From contig RFIZ01000110.1 of assembly GCA_003695105.1 (NCBI GenBank), positions 1 through 6,789 on the forward strand: a DNA stretch of 6,789 nt, given 5' to 3'. A program made the position numbers and the translations under genes. The stretch is from Fidelibacterota bacterium. GTDB taxonomy: Bacteria > Fidelibacterota > Marinisomatia > Marinisomatales > J089. Positions within the stretch are counted from its first letter, which is position 1; every line of letters starts with the position of its first letter. Under the pieces are notes generated by a model that worked only from the letters and a program-made list of their open reading frames with translations, made no database searches and had not been told where the DNA came from. Of the stretch, positions 6,125 to 6,789 are shown piece by piece.

Positions 6125-6789
6125 TCACGATCCTCATGATGTTTGGGTTGTTTGCCCTCGCTTTTCCCCCGTGGTTTTTTGAAGGTCAAGGTGAAGGTCG
6201 AACCTACTCCCTTCTGACTGAATACGTCAATATCAACCTGGTTCAAATCGCAGTACCGTTTCACCAGCGCCAGACCCAATCCCACTCCCTGGAATTTCTT
6301 GGTATACCCGGTGCTTTCCTGACTGAAACTTTCCCACATGCGCCGCTGGTAGGTTTTGGACATGCCGATGCCCGTATCCTGGATGCTCAGAATCAGCTCC
6401 GACCGATGTTCACTCAATTGAAGGGTGACGCCGCCTTCTTCCGTATATTTGATGGCGTTGTCCACCAGATTGACGAGAGCCTGCTCCAGGGAGTAGGCAT
6501 CCCCCTGAATCCGGTCGTCCCGCACCCCATATTCCACGTCCAGGTACAGCCCCTTTTGATCCGCCCTCAGGCGCAGTTCCCGCACCACCTGGTCGATGAG
6601 TTGTTTCAGGTGGATTTCCCCGGGATACAGTTCGAATCCGCCGGCTTCGATGGTGGACAAGTCCAGGATTTCGTGGATGGTATGGACGATACGGGCGCCA
6701 CTGTCGTGAAGGGCGTCGAACATGGCCTGGACTTCCGGTGAGGCCTGATCCCGGAACTCGGCTTCGATGTATTCCATGAAGCCCAGGAG
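6121..6789 (-). CDS. Histidine kinase, C-terminal part (5' end beyond the window edge)
   Basis: The last 222 residues of a histidine kinase; the frame is open to base 6789. The first visible residues, LLGFMEYIEAEF, match the segment directly after the H-box of HisKA kinases, where a histidine-containing motif ending in ILGF is usual, so the phosphoacceptor lies roughly ten residues outside the window. The internal methionine at 6777 is therefore not the start. In fragment numbering, the second dimerisation helix includes HEILDLSTIEAG (39-50). The ATPase domain shows an N-box with N107 and N111 (NLVDNAIKY), G1 DTGIGM (138-143), an F-box WESFSQ (152-157) and G2 GVGLGLALVK (168-177). All of these are canonical, so the catalytic core looks active. 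The tail (205-222) is charged and Lys/His-rich. It overlaps the response regulator by 4 bases (ATGA), which makes the two a probable cognate pair. Its sensor domains and any membrane anchor cannot be seen. Confidence 0.92.
   Translation of the reverse strand, partial: LLGFMEYIEAEFRDQASPEVQAMFDALHDSGARIVHTIHEILDLSTIEAGGFELYPGEIHLKQLIDQVVRELRLRADQKGLYLDVEYGVRDDRIQGDAYSLEQALVNLVDNAIKYTEEGGVTLQLSEHRSELILSIQDTGIGMSKTYQRRMWESFSQESTGYTKKFQGVGLGLALVKRYCDLNQVDIDVFSQKGVGSTFTLTFKKPRGKSEGKQPKHHEDRE

Noticed and set aside
6121..6777. Treating the methionine at 6777 as the start of the upstream kinase
   Set aside because: The frame stays open to 6789 and encodes LLGF before that methionine, matching the segment that follows an H-box. 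The gene is cut by the window edge.

Overview
The window is a densely packed run of seven genes, all on the minus strand, so transcription runs from position 6789 towards 1. The two outer genes are cut by the window edges. The only non-coding gaps are two of 12 bases and one of about 60. The remaining junctions are 4-base ATGA or GTGA overlaps. No internal terminator, tRNA, rRNA, mobile element, repeat array or CRISPR was seen.

Upstream block (about 6789-3413), signal transduction: the C-terminal part of a histidine kinase (its phosphoacceptor histidine lies just outside the window), a single-domain CheY-like response regulator, and a 771-residue membrane kinase with the layout 3 TM - PAS - PAS - GAF - HisKA - HATPase. 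Neither the regulator nor the second kinase has a DNA-binding or enzymatic output domain.

Downstream block (about 3352-1), maturation of a molybdenum hydroxylase plus cyclic-amide hydrolysis: a MocA/YgfJ-like nucleotidyltransferase, a YqeB/EF2563-family protein (the family associated with selenium-dependent molybdenum hydroxylases), XdhC (the xanthine dehydrogenase maturation chaperone), and the first 329 residues of a D-hydantoinase/dihydropyrimidinase. This set resembles the yqeB-ygfJ-xdh-hyuA neighbourhood known from anaerobic purine-using bacteria. The hydroxylase subunits themselves, SelD and YqeC are not in the window. They would be expected downstream (left) or elsewhere in the genome.

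The organism is a GC-rich bacterium using AGGAGG-type ribosome binding sites. The gene set suggests an anaerobe or facultative anaerobe with purine or N-heterocycle metabolism (Bacillota, Chloroflexota or a deltaproteobacterial-type lineage are all possible), but the phylum cannot be fixed from this sequence. Hand counts of sample lines show a clear composition step between the blocks: about 67% GC in the metabolic genes against about 54% in the signalling genes.

The most interesting aspects are the joining of a kinase-regulator-kinase module to a selenium/molybdenum hydroxylase maturation cassette, a Cys/His-rich PAS domain in the membrane kinase, and the prediction of a selenium-dependent hydroxylase made from an accessory gene alone. 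Each gene belongs to a recognisable family, and I do not claim a wholly new system.
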